From Terrabacter aerolatus (GTDB lineage Bacteria > Actinomycetota > Actinomycetes > Actinomycetales > Dermatophilaceae), in NCBI RefSeq assembly GCF_007991735.1, contig NZ_BJYX01000019.1:1-64000 (forward strand): a stretch of 64,000 nucleotides of DNA. The letters are read 5' to 3'. The position numbers and the translations under genes are program-made. Under the pieces are notes generated by a model that did no database searches, was not told the DNA's origin, and saw nothing but the letters and a program-made list of their open reading frames with translations. Each line of letters starts with the position of its first letter. Position 1 is the first letter of the stretch. Shown here one piece after another: positions 7,322 through 16,263 of this stretch.

Positions 7322-8511
7322 GCGCCGAGCGGCAGGCCCGCGGGACCCTCACCCCGGCCGTGTGGCAGCGCGTCCGGGCCGGGGTCGGTCCCGACGGAGC
7401 GGCCGTCGGGGCCGTCGCGGAGCAGGAGCGCGGCGCGCTCGGGGCCGACCGTGTCGCCGAGACCCGGTCGGCGCTCGCGTCGCGGGTGCTGGGAGCCGGG
7501 CCCCTCGACCCGTGGCTCTGCGAGCCGGGCGTCACCGACGTGGCCGTCAACGGTGACGGTCGCATCTGGGTCGACCGCGGTCACGGCATGGAGCCGGTCG
7601 GGGTGCGGCTCGACGGCGACGACGCCAGGGGGCTGGCGGTCCGGCTGGCGGGCCTCGCCGGGCGCCGCTTCGACGAGGCCAGCCCCTGGGTGGACGGGCA
7701 GCTCCCGTCCGGCGCCCGGCTGCACGCCATGCTGCCGCCGCTCGTCGAGGGCGGGCCCCACATCACCATCCGCGTCCCGGCCGTCGAGCCCGTGCCGCTG
7801 GCGGAGCTGTGTGCGCGGCACATGGTGCCGCCGGAGTGGGAGCCCGTGCTGCGGGCGCTCGTGGCCCGGCGGCTCGCGTTCGTCGTCTCCGGCGGCACCG
7901 GCGCCGGCAAGACCACGCTCCTGGCCGCCCTCCTCGGGTGCAGCGACCCCGTCGAGCGGCTCCTTGTCGTCGAAGACGTCCGTGAGCTCACCGTCGACCA
8001 CCCGCACCTCGTTCGGCTCGAGGCCAGGCCGGCCAACGTCGAAGGAGCCGGCGAGGTCACCCTGACGACGCTCGTGCGTCAGGCCCTGCGCATGCGTCCC
8101 GACCGCATCGTCGTCGGAGAGGTCCGCGGTGCCGAGGTGCGCGAGCTCCTAGCCGCCCTCAACACCGGGCACGAGGGAGGCTGCGGCACCGTGCACGCCA
8201 ACGCACCGGCCGACGTCGTCGCCCGGTTCGAGGCGCTGGGAGCCCTGGCCGGTCTGGCTCCGGACGCCGTCCGGGCACAGCTGGCTGCGGCCATCGACGT
8301 CGTCGTCCACGTCACGCGGGAGCGCGGGCTGCGCCGGGTCGCCTCGGTGGCAGCGCTCTTCCGCCGCGACGGAGGCCCCTGCATCGTGCCGGCGCTCGAG
8401 TGGGACGGTCCGGGCCACCCGCCACGCTGTGCCGAGGGGTGGCCCGCCCTGGCGGCCCGTCTCGGGCTGGGCGTCGACCTGGGCGTCGACCTGGGACCGG
8501 ATGCCTCATGA
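7318..8511 (+). CDS. tadA: TadA/CpaF-family secretion ATPase
   Basis: Hexameric motor ATPase of the Flp/Tad pilus. The 397-residue protein has Walker A SGGTGAGKTTLL, a Walker B-type segment RPDRIVVGEVRG and a GHEGGCGTVHAN His-box region typical of CpaF/VirB11 ATPases; the N-terminal domain includes DVAVNGDGRIWVDRG, as usual in TadA. ATG at 7318 overlaps the ssd stop. Its stop overlaps (ATGA at 8508) a 12-codon ORF that in turn overlaps the tadB start at 8543, a relay of start/stop junctions. Confidence 0.93.
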   Translation: MSAERQARGTLTPAVWQRVRAGVGPDGAAVGAVAEQERGALGADRVAETRSALASRVLGAGPLDPWLCEPGVTDVAVNGDGRIWVDRGHGMEPVGVRLDGDDARGLAVRLAGLAGRRFDEASPWVDGQLPSGARLHAMLPPLVEGGPHITIRVPAVEPVPLAELCARHMVPPEWEPVLRALVARRLAFVVSGGTGAGKTTLLAALLGCSDPVERLLVVEDVRELTVDHPHLVRLEARPANVEGAGEVTLTTLVRQALRMRPDRIVVGEVRGAEVRELLAALNTGHEGGCGTVHANAPADVVARFEALGALAGLAPDAVRAQLAAAIDVVVHVTRERGLRRVASVAALFRRDGGPCIVPALEWDGPGHPPRCAEGWPALAARLGLGVDLGVDLGPDAS

Positions 8512-8542
8512 GCGCCGACACGGAGCATGCCGTGAGGGCGTC

Positions 8543-9529
8543 ATGAGCGTCGGGGAGGTCATCGGGGCGGTGTTCGTCGGCGTCGCCGTGCTGCTGTGGC
8601 CCGGGCGGGCATCGGTGTGCTCGCCGATCGCCGGGCTGCGGCCTGGCGATGTCCTGAGCGAGGTCTCGACCGGTGTCCCACGCGGTCACGTGAGCGACGA
8701 GGTCCCGTCGACGACCGCTTCGGGTGCGCCCGCGAGCCTCTGGCGGCAGGACCCCGTCGACCTCTACCGACAGTGGAGGCTGAGACGTCGACCGGGAGAC
8801 CTCGTCGACGACGTGCTCGACCTGCTGCGTGGCATCGGTCCGGCGCTCGCCGCGGGCCTGACCCCGGCGCGCGCCATCGAGCTGGCGGCGACCTCCACCC
8901 TCGGCGCCGCCCGCGTGGTGGAGGCCCGCGCATCGATGGCGGGGTCGAGCAGACGACGTCACGCCCACCACGAGAGCGGGCGCCGCCGCAGGCACGGCGG
9001 CCGCAGTTCGGGTGGGCGGCTCAGGGGCACGCCACCCCCGGGGACCACGGAGAGCGAACGCGGCGGGTTGGTCGCAGCGTCCTCTTTGCCGCGGGCCGAC
9101 ATCGACCGGCTCGTCGGCGCCCTGATCGAGGCGAGCGACCTCGCCGAGCCGACCTCGTCGGTCTGGGCCGCGTGGGCCGAGCGCAGCGCCACTGCGGAGC
9201 TCTCACTCGTCGCGGCGGCGTGGCGGCTCTCGGAGACCACCGGGGCGCCACTGGCATCGGCGGTCGACCGGGCCGTCCGGGGACTGCTCGACGCCCGCTC
9301 CCGGCGGGGCAAGGTCGCCGTGGCCGTCGCGGGGCCGCGCGCCACGGTCACGGTGCTGACCCTGCTCCCGCTCACCGGTCCGTTGTTCGGGCTCGCGTGC
9401 GGCATCGATCCGGCATCTCTCTACCTCGCCTCGCCCATCGCCACGGCCTGCGCCGTGCTCGGCCTGCTCCTGGTGTGGGTGGGTCGGGCCTGGTGCACCC
9501 GGATGGTCCGGAAGGCGGTTCGGCCATGA
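8543..9529 (+). CDS. tadB: TadB-like pilus inner-membrane protein
   Basis: Type II secretion F-domain protein forming the pilus membrane platform with TadC. About 328 residues: an N-terminal hydrophobic segment (GAVFVGVAVLLW), a cytoplasmic helical region beginning LVDDVLDLLRGIGPALAAGLTPARAIE, and two C-terminal membrane segments (ATVTVLTLLPLTGPLFGLACG and IATACAVLGLLLVWVG, the first shown only in part by its hydrophobic run). Near residue 135-175 lies a low-complexity Arg/His/Gly insertion (RRRHAHHESGRRRRHGG) not typical of the fold. ATG 8543 follows the 12-codon ORF 8508-8546. The end of the gene is part of a direct repeat shared with the tadC start region. Confidence 0.85.
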   Translation: MSVGEVIGAVFVGVAVLLWPGRASVCSPIAGLRPGDVLSEVSTGVPRGHVSDEVPSTTASGAPASLWRQDPVDLYRQWRLRRRPGDLVDDVLDLLRGIGPALAAGLTPARAIELAATSTLGAARVVEARASMAGSSRRRHAHHESGRRRRHGGRSSGGRLRGTPPPGTTESERGGLVAASSLPRADIDRLVGALIEASDLAEPTSSVWAAWAERSATAELSLVAAAWRLSETTGAPLASAVDRAVRGLLDARSRRGKVAVAVAGPRATVTVLTLLPLTGPLFGLACGIDPASLYLASPIATACAVLGLLLVWVGRAWCTRMVRKAVRP

Positions 9530-9590
9530 GGCCCGCCGTCGCGGCGGACCGGGTGTCGTGCATCCGGATGGTCCGGAAGGCGGTTCGGCC
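9499..9590. repeat. 27-bp direct repeat duplicating the tadB/tadC junction
   Basis: The same 27 bases end tadB (9499-9525) and recur 65 bases later (9564-9590) just before the tadC GTG. The copies are identical and each is followed by (A/G)TGAG, so both create a start/stop overlap. It looks like a local duplication of the gene junction. Confidence 0.9.
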
Positions 9591-9594
9591 GTGA
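9526..9594 (+). CDS. 22-codon linker ORF between tadB and tadC
   Basis: ATG at 9526 overlaps the tadB stop and TGA at 9592-9594 overlaps the tadC GTG at 9591. The last residues, MVRKAVRP, copy the end of TadB because of the 27-bp repeat. It has no expected function of its own but would pass ribosomes from tadB to tadC. Whether it is translated is not shown by sequence alone. Confidence 0.5.
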   Translation: MRPAVAADRVSCIRMVRKAVRP

Positions 9595-10235
9595 GTCCGC
9601 TCGCCTCGTTCGGGGCCGTGCTGGGTGTCAACCTCCCAGCCGTCGTGGCTGCGGCGCTGGCCGCAGCCGCCGTGCTCGTCCTCCTCGGCGGGCCGCGCCA
9701 CTCGAGGCGTGCTGCAGCCGGCGCGACGGCTCGCGGCGGGAAGGACCGAGAGGCCGGCAGGTTCCGCCGCGCTCGAGGGCCTGGGCTCGCTCCGACCGAG
9801 ACCGGTGACGCAGAGGTCTCCTCGGCGCTCGCGCTGCTGGCACTGGCCTACCGTTCGGGGCTGCCCACCTGGGACGTCCTCGAAGCCGTCGCGTCCGGGC
9901 TGACCGGGCCGGCGGCCGGCGACCTTCGGCAGGTGGCCACTGCGCTGCGATGGGGCGCGGGGGAAGCCGAGGCGTGGTCGTCGGTCGGACGTGCCTGGGC
10001 ACCTGCTGCGCGGGCCATCGCCATCGCCCACCAGGCGGGAGTGCCGCCGGGCGCGATGCTGCTCGCGGCGTCCGACGACCTGCGCGCGTCCGAGCTCGAG
10101 CGGCTCGAGGTCTCGGCGGCCAAGGTCGGCGTGCGTCTCGTGGCGCCATTGGGCCTCGTGCTCCTTCCGGCCTTCTGCCTCACGACCGTGGCCCCGCTCG
10201 TCATCGCCCTGGCCGGTGACCTCATGAGCGGCTGA
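9591..10235 (+). CDS. tadC: TadC-like pilus inner-membrane protein
   Basis: Second F-domain membrane protein of the Tad platform, 214 residues and shorter than proteobacterial TadC. N-terminal membrane segment (NLPAVVAAALAAAAVLVLLGG), a cytoplasmic helical bundle (SSALALLALAYRSGLPTWDVLE onward, the conserved glycine turn as HQAGVPPGAMLL), and a C-terminal membrane segment LGLVLLPAFCLTTVAPLVIA shown here as its core. GTG at 9591 is fixed by overlap with the linker ORF stop. Followed by a 157-base spacer with three cctcagcg(a/g)cc repeats (10271-10316). Confidence 0.85.
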   Translation: MSPLASFGAVLGVNLPAVVAAALAAAAVLVLLGGPRHSRRAAAGATARGGKDREAGRFRRARGPGLAPTETGDAEVSSALALLALAYRSGLPTWDVLEAVASGLTGPAAGDLRQVATALRWGAGEAEAWSSVGRAWAPAARAIAIAHQAGVPPGAMLLAASDDLRASELERLEVSAAKVGVRLVAPLGLVLLPAFCLTTVAPLVIALAGDLMSG

Positions 10236-10392
10236 CCTCCGCGCCGCGTTCCCCTCTGGGCGACACGTGCCTCAGCGACCACGACACCTGCCTCAGCGGC
10301 CACCTCAGCGACCGCGACATCCGCACGACCTCCACGACCAGGACCCACATCGTTCCGGGCGCTCCGGCCCGGGCAAGGAGAAGGAGAAGCCC

Positions 10393-10608
10393 ATGACCCA
10401 CCGTCTGACCCACCGACTGACCCGACGGTTCACCGGTGTGAGGACCGCCCGGCCGGCGCGTGACGCCGGCATGACGACTGCGGAGTACGCCGTCGGCATC
10501 ATGGCGGCCTGCACGTTCGCGCTCGTGCTGCTCGGCGTCGTCAAGTCCGACGCGGTGCGCAGCGCACTGGCGGGGATCGTGCAGAGCGCCTTGGGGATCG
10601 CGGGGTGA
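10393..10608 (+). CDS. DUF4244 Flp pilin-like protein
   Basis: A 71-residue protein, the likely structural pilin or pilin-like subunit. After a basic N-terminus comes GMTTAEYAVGIMAACTF, with the G/TAEY type-IVb prepilin processing region (cleavage expected after Gly, Glu at +5), then a hydrophobic helix. A strong ribosome site (AAGGAGAAGGAG) precedes the ATG, the best in the operon, in line with a subunit needed in many copies. Corresponds in position to Rv3656c in Mycobacterium. Confidence 0.85.
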   Translation: MTHRLTHRLTRRFTGVRTARPARDAGMTTAEYAVGIMAACTFALVLLGVVKSDAVRSALAGIVQSALGIAG

Positions 10609-10976
10609 TGCCTCGGTGCGCTCGTCCCTCACCGGCGCGCGAGCGCGGGATGGTGACGGCGGAGCTCGCCGTCGCCATCCCGTCGGTCGTGCTCGTGCTG
10701 GCCCTCTGCCTCGGCGCCGCGCGGGCCGCGGTCGACCAGATCCGGTGCATCGACGCCGCGCGCGTCGCGAGCAGGGCTGCGGCCCGTGGTGACGACCCGG
10801 CCCGCGTCCGGGCGCTCGCCGCGGCATCTGCACCGGCGGGGGCGACTGTTCAGGTCTCGGGGGTCGCAGGCGGCGGGGTGCGTGTCACCGTCTCGGTGCG
10901 CACCGGCGGGTCGGGTGCTCTTCCGGGGTGGGACCTCAGTGCCTCCGCGGTCACCCCCGTTGAGACGACCTCGTGA
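10608..10976 (+). CDS. tadE: TadE-like minor pilin
   Basis: A 122-residue protein with N-terminal prepilin-type segment RGMVTAELAVAIPSVVLVLA, the TadE family hallmark, followed by a soluble domain with one cysteine (IRCIDAARVA). It would be a low-abundance pseudopilin of the Tad pilus. ATG at 10608 overlaps the previous stop (TGATG); a GTG at 10605 is an alternative. Ends in a GTGA overlap with the next gene. Equivalent in position to Rv3655c. Confidence 0.82.
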   Translation: MPRCARPSPARERGMVTAELAVAIPSVVLVLALCLGAARAAVDQIRCIDAARVASRAAARGDDPARVRALAAASAPAGATVQVSGVAGGGVRVTVSVRTGGSGALPGWDLSASAVTPVETTS

Positions 10977-11332
10977 CGCGGGGAGCACGGCATCCGCGCG
11001 AGCGGGGCGCGGCCAGCGTGCTGGTGCTCTCCCTCGTGGGGGTCGTGCTGGCCCTCACGGTCGGTGCGCTCGTCGTCGCGTCCGCGGTCGTCGCCAGCCA
11101 GCAGGCCCGCTTGGCCGCCGACCTCGCGTCGCTGGCGGGGGCGTCGGCGATCCAGGAGGGGGTGGCACCCGCAGGAGCCTGCGCACGAGCCGTGGCCGTG
11201 GCTCAGGCGAACAGGGCTGCGACACAGAGCTGTTCGTCAGACGGGGTGGTCGTGGAGATGCGCGTCTCGGTGCCTGCCGGACTGTGGCCCGACCCTGCGG
11301 TCGCGCGCGCGAGGGCCGGTCCGGAGCGATGA
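10973..11332 (+). CDS. Rv3654c-family TadE-like protein
   Basis: Last gene of the pilus operon, 119 residues. Basic N-terminus, then RGAASVLVLSLVGVVLALTV as a membrane or pilin-like helix, followed by LAADLASLAGASAIQEG, similar to TadG/Rv3654c proteins. Two cysteines (ACARAV, QSCSS) may form a disulfide outside the cell. GTG at 10973 is fixed by the GTGA overlap. No clear terminator follows before the convergent Rrf2 gene. Confidence 0.8.
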   Translation: MTRGARHPRERGAASVLVLSLVGVVLALTVGALVVASAVVASQQARLAADLASLAGASAIQEGVAPAGACARAVAVAQANRAATQSCSSDGVVVEMRVSVPAGLWPDPAVARARAGPER

Positions 11333-11460
11333 CGCGGCTCGTCACCGGTGACTCTCGTGCGGTTGTCCAGCCATCCGCCGTGCAGCGCCCGAGTCCGGCA
11401 GTCGTGGCAACGAGCAGGTCGCTGCCTCCGACTCCAGCGGAGCCGCGCGACCGGCCGTGC

Positions 11461-11925
11461 TCAGCGGTTGCGCCAGGCGTCCGGTGCCGAGAGCAGCTGA
11501 CGCACCCGGTCGGGGAGGTCTCCGGTGCGCAGGTCCTCGATCGACGTCTCGTCGAGCACCTCGCGCAGGCTCGCGCGCACCGCGACCCACAGGCTGGGCA
11601 GGTGCGTGGCGACGCCTTGGTACTCCGTCTCGTGCGGCCGCAGTCCGCGCACCTCGGCGAGCGGCCCGTCGACGGACCGGAAGATGTCTCCCACGCTGAT
11701 CTCGCCGCGCGGGCGACCGAGGACGTAGCCGCCGCGCGCGCCTCGACGGCTGAGCACGAGGTCGCTGCGACGCAGGTCCGCGAAGATGGCCTCGAGGAAC
11801 TTGCGCGGCAGCTCCTGACGGGTCGCCAGGGTGTCCACGCTGATGGGGCCCGAGCCCTCCGCGTCCGCCTCGGCGAGGATGAGCATCGCGCGGACCGCGT
11901 AGTCGACTCGTGCCGAGATGTCCAC
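11461..11925 (-). CDS. Rrf2-family transcriptional regulator without cysteines
   Basis: A 154-residue winged-helix regulator starting VDISARVDYAVRAMLILAEA, typical of Rrf2 proteins. The family often binds an Fe-S cluster through three cysteines (IscR, NsrR, RsrR); this one has no cysteine at all, which resembles CymR-type members that act in sulfur metabolism by protein contacts. It lies next to the sulfate transporter operon, so control of sulfur uptake is a reasonable inference. GTG 11925 is chosen because CAGACT lies 6 bases upstream (11932-11937), the leaderless pattern, and the product has normal family length; longer upstream frames run through repeats. Confidence 0.85.
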   Translation of the reverse strand: MDISARVDYAVRAMLILAEADAEGSGPISVDTLATRQELPRKFLEAIFADLRRSDLVLSRRGARGGYVLGRPRGEISVGDIFRSVDGPLAEVRGLRPHETEYQGVATHLPSLWVAVRASLREVLDETSIEDLRTGDLPDRVRQLLSAPDAWRNR

Positions 11926-11980
11926 GCGTGCAGTCTGCCGCACCCGACGGTCCGCCAGCACCACCCCGGTGCGGGCGCGA

Positions 11981-12038
11981 CCCGAGCTGGCGCGACTCGA
12001 GCTGGCGCGACTCGAGCCGGCGGCCCGAGTTGGCGCGA
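11981..12038. repeat. 15-bp tandem repeat upstream of the Rrf2 gene
   Basis: Four units of c(c/t)cgagctggcgcga, the third shortened to 13 bases and the fourth with one change. It sits 45-110 bases upstream of the Rrf2 start and could also be a set of operators. From 12090 to 12150 a looser ggcggaatggtg repeat follows. No gene is seen in 11938-12411. Confidence 0.8.
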
Positions 12039-12220
12039 GACCGCCTCCGCGATGACGGACGCGAGTCGGCGACGGGGTGTGCGGCACGGGACCATGGGCG
12101 GAATGGTGGGCGGAATGGTGGGCGGACGGTGGGCGGGGCGGTGGGCGCGTGACAGCCGGCAGGTCGTTGACCGCACGTCGGCGGTGGCATGACTGGCGCG
12201 GCATGACTGAGGCGACATGA

Positions 12221-12256
12221 CTGAGGCGGCGAGGTGTCGTCCCCTCGCCGCCTCAG
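12221..12256 (-). terminator. Terminator after the sulfate transporter operon
   Basis: Perfect 14-bp stem (12221-12234 and 12243-12256) with an 8-base loop, 155 bases past the cysA stop on the minus strand. No U-tract. Confidence 0.7.
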
Positions 12257-12411
12257 TTCACTCGGGTTCCTGCTCGAGCCCTCGCCCGGCGGTCCCGAGC
12301 CTCTCACCTGCGCCGCGTGGCGGCGAAGGAAGCGTCACGGCATACGTTAGGCCGTCGTTCGTGCGAGCGGGAGGGCTGTCCAACCTCGGCTCCCGCGCTG
12401 GACGCGTGGTC

Positions 12412-13422
12412 TCAGATGGCGAGGGCCGGGTCGTGCTCGACGACGCTCGAGCGCGCCACGGCCCGTGCGTGGACGGTCTCGCCCTCGTGCAGCTGCAGCT
12501 CGGCGGCGTCGCGCCGGGTGATCTGCGCCGCGAACCTCTCGCCCGAGTCGGCACGCAGGTCGACCCGCACCTCGAAGCCGAGCGGCACGACGCGCTCGAC
12601 GACCGCGTCGATGACACCGGGGGAGTCGGCGACCTTGGCGTCCAGCGCCAGGGCCGTCGCGCGGTCGCGCTCGAGCACGATGTCGTGCGGCCGCACGAGC
12701 TGCCCGCCGAGCTGGGCGACCGACCCGAGGAAGCCCATGACGAAGTCGTTGGCCGGCCGCTCGTAGAGCGTCACCGGGTCACCGACCTGCTCGATGCGGC
12801 CCTTGTTGAGCACGGCGATCCGGTCGGCGACGTCGAGCGCCTCCTCCTGGTCGTGCGTCACGAGCACCGTGGTCACGTGCACCTCGTCGTGCAACCTCCG
12901 CAGCCACTGGCGCAGGTCGGTGCGCACCTTGGCGTCGAGGGCGCCGAACGGCTCGTCGAGGAGCAGCACCTGCGGGTCGACGGCGAGCGCACGGGCGAGG
13001 GCCATCCGCTGGCGCTGCCCACCGGACAGCTGCGCCGGGTAGCGGTGCTGGAAGCCCTCGAGCCCGACGATCTCGAGGAGCTCGTCGACCTTCCTGGCCG
13101 TCTCGGCCTTGGGGCGCTTGCGGATCGTCAGACCGAAGGCGACGTTGTCGCGGACCGTCATGTGCTTGAAGGCGGCGTAGTGCTGGAAGACGAAGCCGAT
13201 GCCGCGGCGCTGGGGCGGCTCCGACGTGACGTCGCGGCCTTGGATGGTGACGGTGCCCGAGTCGAGGCTCTCGAGCCCGGCGATGGAGCGCAGCAGCGTC
13301 GACTTGCCGGAGCCGCTCGGACCGAGCAGCGCGGTCAACGAGCCGCTCGGGATGTCGAGGCTGACGTCGTCGAGGGCGGCGAACGAGCCGTAGTTCTTCC
13401 GGGCGCTGGTCACGGTGATCAT
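12412..13422 (-). CDS. cysA: Sulfate/thiosulfate ABC transporter ATP-binding protein
   Basis: ATPase of the sulfate importer, 336 residues. Walker [10 protein letters not shown], signature [15 protein letters not shown], Walker [13 protein letters not shown], His switch [14 protein letters not shown]. The C-terminal about 100 residues form a TOBE-like regulatory domain found in CysA. ATG 13422 overlaps the cysW stop by four bases. Last gene of the operon cysP-cysT-cysW-cysA. Confidence 0.94.
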   Translation of the reverse strand: MITVTSARKNYGSFAALDDVSLDIPSGSLTALLGPSGSGKSTLLRSIAGLESLDSGTVTIQGRDVTSEPPQRRGIGFVFQHYAAFKHMTVRDNVAFGLTIRKRPKAETARKVDELLEIVGLEGFQHRYPAQLSGGQRQRMALARALAVDPQVLLLDEPFGALDAKVRTDLRQWLRRLHDEVHVTTVLVTHDQEEALDVADRIAVLNKGRIEQVGDPVTLYERPANDFVMGFLGSVAQLGGQLVRPHDIVLERDRATALALDAKVADSPGVIDAVVERVVPLGFEVRVDLRADSGERFAAQITRRDAAELQLHEGETVHARAVARSSVVEHDPALAI

Positions 13423-14225
13423 CGGTCGCTCCTCTTGCGGTCGAGCACGGTCATGAGCAGCAGCACGACGAGCGCGATGCCCATGAGGAGGGTGGCGGCG
13501 GCATACGCGCCGTAGGTGTTGTGGTCGTCGATGTAGCGCGAGTGCACGAGCAGCGTCAGGGTCTGCGAGACCCCCGGGAAGCCGGAGCTGACCATGATGA
13601 CGGCCCCGAACTCTCCGAGTGCCCGCGCGACCGTCAGGACGATGCCGTAGGTCAGCCCCCACCGGATCGCGGGCAGCGTGATGCGCCAGAAGGTCTGCCA
13701 GCCGTCGGCCCCGAGCGTCGAGGCGGCCTGCTCCTGCTCGGTGCCGATCTCGTGGAGCACCGGCTCCACCTCACGGACGACGAACGGCAGGGTCACGAAG
13801 ATCGTCGCGAGCACCATGCCGGGGATGCCGAAGATGACCTGGAAGCCGGCCCGGTCGAGGGCCCCGAACCATCCGCCCGCCCCCCACAGCATGATGAGGG
13901 CGACGCCGACGACGATGGGTGACACGGCGAACGGCAGGTCGACGACAGCCTGCAGCAGCCCACGGCCACGGAATCGACCGCGCACCAACGCGATCGCCGT
14001 CGCGACCCCGAAGACGACGTTGATCGGGACGGTGATCGCCACGATGAGCAGCGACAGGTTGAGGGCAGACCTGGCCGCCGGCGTCGAGATCGACGCGACG
14101 AACTCGGACAGCCCCGGCTCGAAGGTGCGCCAGAGGATGACGCCGATCGGGACGGCGAGCAGGACGAAGAGGTAGCCGAGCGCCACGACGCGCAGCGACA
14201 GGCGCGTGCCACGGGAGACCTTCAT
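13419..14225 (-). CDS. cysW: Sulfate ABC transporter permease CysW
   Basis: Membrane permease, 268 residues, with about six membrane segments. The ATPase-contact (EAA) loop reads [20 protein letters not shown], normal for CysW. It pairs with CysT to form the sulfate channel. Start ATG 14225 overlaps the cysT stop (ATGA) and its own stop overlaps cysA. Confidence 0.93.
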   Translation of the reverse strand: MKVSRGTRLSLRVVALGYLFVLLAVPIGVILWRTFEPGLSEFVASISTPAARSALNLSLLIVAITVPINVVFGVATAIALVRGRFRGRGLLQAVVDLPFAVSPIVVGVALIMLWGAGGWFGALDRAGFQVIFGIPGMVLATIFVTLPFVVREVEPVLHEIGTEQEQAASTLGADGWQTFWRITLPAIRWGLTYGIVLTVARALGEFGAVIMVSSGFPGVSQTLTLLVHSRYIDDHNTYGAYAAATLLMGIALVVLLLMTVLDRKRSDR

Positions 14226-15220
14226 GCGTCACGCTCCTCGCGGCGCTGGGTGCGGCTGGACACGACCCGGAGCACGAACAGCGTGAGGAAGGCGATGGCG
14301 AGGAGCGCCACCGAGACGGCGGCGGCGGCCTGCGGCCGGTCGATCTCGATCTGCTGCTGGATGTACTGCGACGCCACCTGCGTGTCGCGCGGGATGTTGC
14401 CGCCGATGAGCACGACGGAGCCGTACTCGCCGATGGCGCGGGCGAAGGCGAGGCCGGTGCCGCTGAGGATCGCGGGCCCCAGCGTCGGCAGCACGATCCG
14501 GCGGAACGTCGTCCACCCGGAGGCGCCGAGCGAGGCGGCGGCCTCCTCGACCTCGCGGTCGGCCTCGATGAGGACGGGCTGGACCGACCGGACGACGAAC
14601 GGCAGCGTCACGAAGAGCAGGGCGACGACGAGACCCCACCGGGTCGCGTTGAGCTCGACGCCGATGGGGCTGTTGGGTCCGTAGAGGGCGAGGAGCACGA
14701 TGCTCGCGACGATCGTCGGCAGCGCGAAGGGCAGATCGATGACGGCGTTGACGAGGCGCTTGCCCCGGAACTCGTCGCGGACGAGCACCCACGCGACGAG
14801 CGTCCCGAGGACCGCGTTGACGAGGGCGACGATCGCCGAGACGAGGACGGTGACCCACAGCGCCGCCAGCGCGGTCGGGGCCGTCACCGCGTCCCAGAAG
14901 CCGGCGAGTCCGTCGCCGAAGGCGGCGACCGTCAGCGCCGCCAACGGCAGCAGCACGATGACGCTGAGCCACAGGGTGACGACACCGACGCCGAGGGGAC
15001 GGCGGAGGCCGCCCAGCCCGGCCCCGGATCCACGTGGTCGACCGGATCCCGCGGCTGAACCGGCTCGGCCGGCCGCCGGTGGGCCGGCACCGTCCGGGCG
15101 CGGGGCGTCGGCGTCAGGTCGTGTGCCGTCCGTCGGCGTCGGGTCCGGACGCGGCGGCAGGGGCGCTGCGTCCGTCCCCGGACGCAGGCCCCCGCGCTGC
15201 TCGTCGGTGTGGGCCGTCAC
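14222..15220 (-). CDS. cysT: Sulfate ABC transporter permease CysT with Pro-rich N-terminus
   Basis: Permease partner of CysW, 332 residues. The EAA loop is EVEEAAASLGASGWTTFRRI and six membrane segments follow GVVTLWLSVIVLLPLAAL. The first 75 or so residues are a Pro/Gly/Asp/Arg-rich, probably disordered cytoplasmic extension (for example RPDPTPTDGTRPDADAPRP) not usual in CysT. The ATG at 15220 is supported by its ATGA overlap with the cysP stop; a later start cannot be excluded. Confidence 0.92.
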   Translation of the reverse strand: MTAHTDEQRGGLRPGTDAAPLPPRPDPTPTDGTRPDADAPRPDGAGPPAAGRAGSAAGSGRPRGSGAGLGGLRRPLGVGVVTLWLSVIVLLPLAALTVAAFGDGLAGFWDAVTAPTALAALWVTVLVSAIVALVNAVLGTLVAWVLVRDEFRGKRLVNAVIDLPFALPTIVASIVLLALYGPNSPIGVELNATRWGLVVALLFVTLPFVVRSVQPVLIEADREVEEAAASLGASGWTTFRRIVLPTLGPAILSGTGLAFARAIGEYGSVVLIGGNIPRDTQVASQYIQQQIEIDRPQAAAAVSVALLAIAFLTLFVLRVVSSRTQRREERDA

Positions 15221-16263
15221 TGCGTCGCCTGGTCGTAGATCTTGGCGATGTCACCGACGTCCTTCTTGAAGAGCGTGCTGTCCACGGTCTTCCAGCCGCC
15301 GAGGTCGGCGATGGTCCAGAGCTTCGTCGGGTTGGGGAACTTCGAGGCGAACTCCTGGGCGACCGTGGGGTCGACCGGGCGGAAGCCGGCCTCGGCCAGC
15401 AGCTTCTGGGCCTCGGGCGTGTAGAGGTAGTTGTCGAACGCCGTTGCGGTCGCCAGGTTCTTGCTGCCCTTGAGCACGGCGGCCGGGTTCTCGATCTTGA
15501 AGGTCGTGGGCGGCGTCACGTGCTCGACGGGGTCGCCGCTCTTCTCGACGAAGAGGGCCTCGTTCTCGTAGCTGAGGAGGGCGTCGCCGCTGCCCTGGAG
15601 GAAGGTCTCGGTGGCCTCGCGGCCCGACTTGGGCTGGACCTTGACGTGGTCCTTGACGAGCGCGGAGATGTAGGCGAGGCCGGCGGCCTTGTCGGCGCCA
15701 CCGTTGCTCTTGGCGGCGTACGGGGCGAGGAGGTTCCACTTGGCCGAGCCGGACGAGAACGGGTTGGGCGTGACGACCTCGATGCCGGGCTTGAGCAGGT
15801 CGTCCCAGTCCTTGATGCCCTTGGGGTTGCCCTTGCGCACGACGATCGTGACGACCGAGCCGAAGGGAATGCCCTTGTGCGCGTTGGCATTCCAGTTGGG
15901 GTCGACGAGTCCCGCGTCGACAAGCCGGGTGATGTCGGGCTCGACGGAGAAGTTGACGAAGTCGGCCTCGGCGCCCGCGGCGACCTTGCGGCTCTGGTCG
16001 CCGGAGGCGCCGTAGCTCTGCTGGAACTGCACGCCCTTGCCGGCTGCCGTCTTCTGGAAGGCGGGGATGACGACGTCGAAGCCGACCTTGGGGACGGCAT
16101 ACGCGTAGAGGTTGATGGTGCTCGTCGTGGCGCCGCCCGCAGCAGCGGTCCCGGCGGCCGCGACGCTGTCGCTGGCCCCCCCGCCGGCGCACGCCGTCAG
16201 GCCCAGGGTCGCGGTGACGGCGATGGTGGCGAGGGCGCTGGAGGCGAGGGTCGGGCGGCGCAT
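15217..16263 (-). CDS. cysP: Sulfate-binding lipoprotein
   Basis: Extracellular solute-binding protein that hands sulfate (or thiosulfate) to CysTW. 348 residues; signal peptide with lipobox LTAC, lipid-bearing Cys25. Typical family segments: NLYAYAVPKVGFDVVIPAF, QSYGASGDQSRKV and NPFSSGSAKWN. First gene of the operon. The 160-base spacer upstream contains CGGAT/ATCCG hairpin (about 16291-16313) and a TTCGAA-containing site at 16321-16326, but no riboswitch that I recognise. Confidence 0.92.
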   Translation of the reverse strand: MRRPTLASSALATIAVTATLGLTACAGGGASDSVAAAGTAAAGGATTSTINLYAYAVPKVGFDVVIPAFQKTAAGKGVQFQQSYGASGDQSRKVAAGAEADFVNFSVEPDITRLVDAGLVDPNWNANAHKGIPFGSVVTIVVRKGNPKGIKDWDDLLKPGIEVVTPNPFSSGSAKWNLLAPYAAKSNGGADKAAGLAYISALVKDHVKVQPKSGREATETFLQGSGDALLSYENEALFVEKSGDPVEHVTPPTTFKIENPAAVLKGSKNLATATAFDNYLYTPEAQKLLAEAGFRPVDPTVAQEFASKFPNPTKLWTIADLGGWKTVDSTLFKKDVGDIAKIYDQATQ

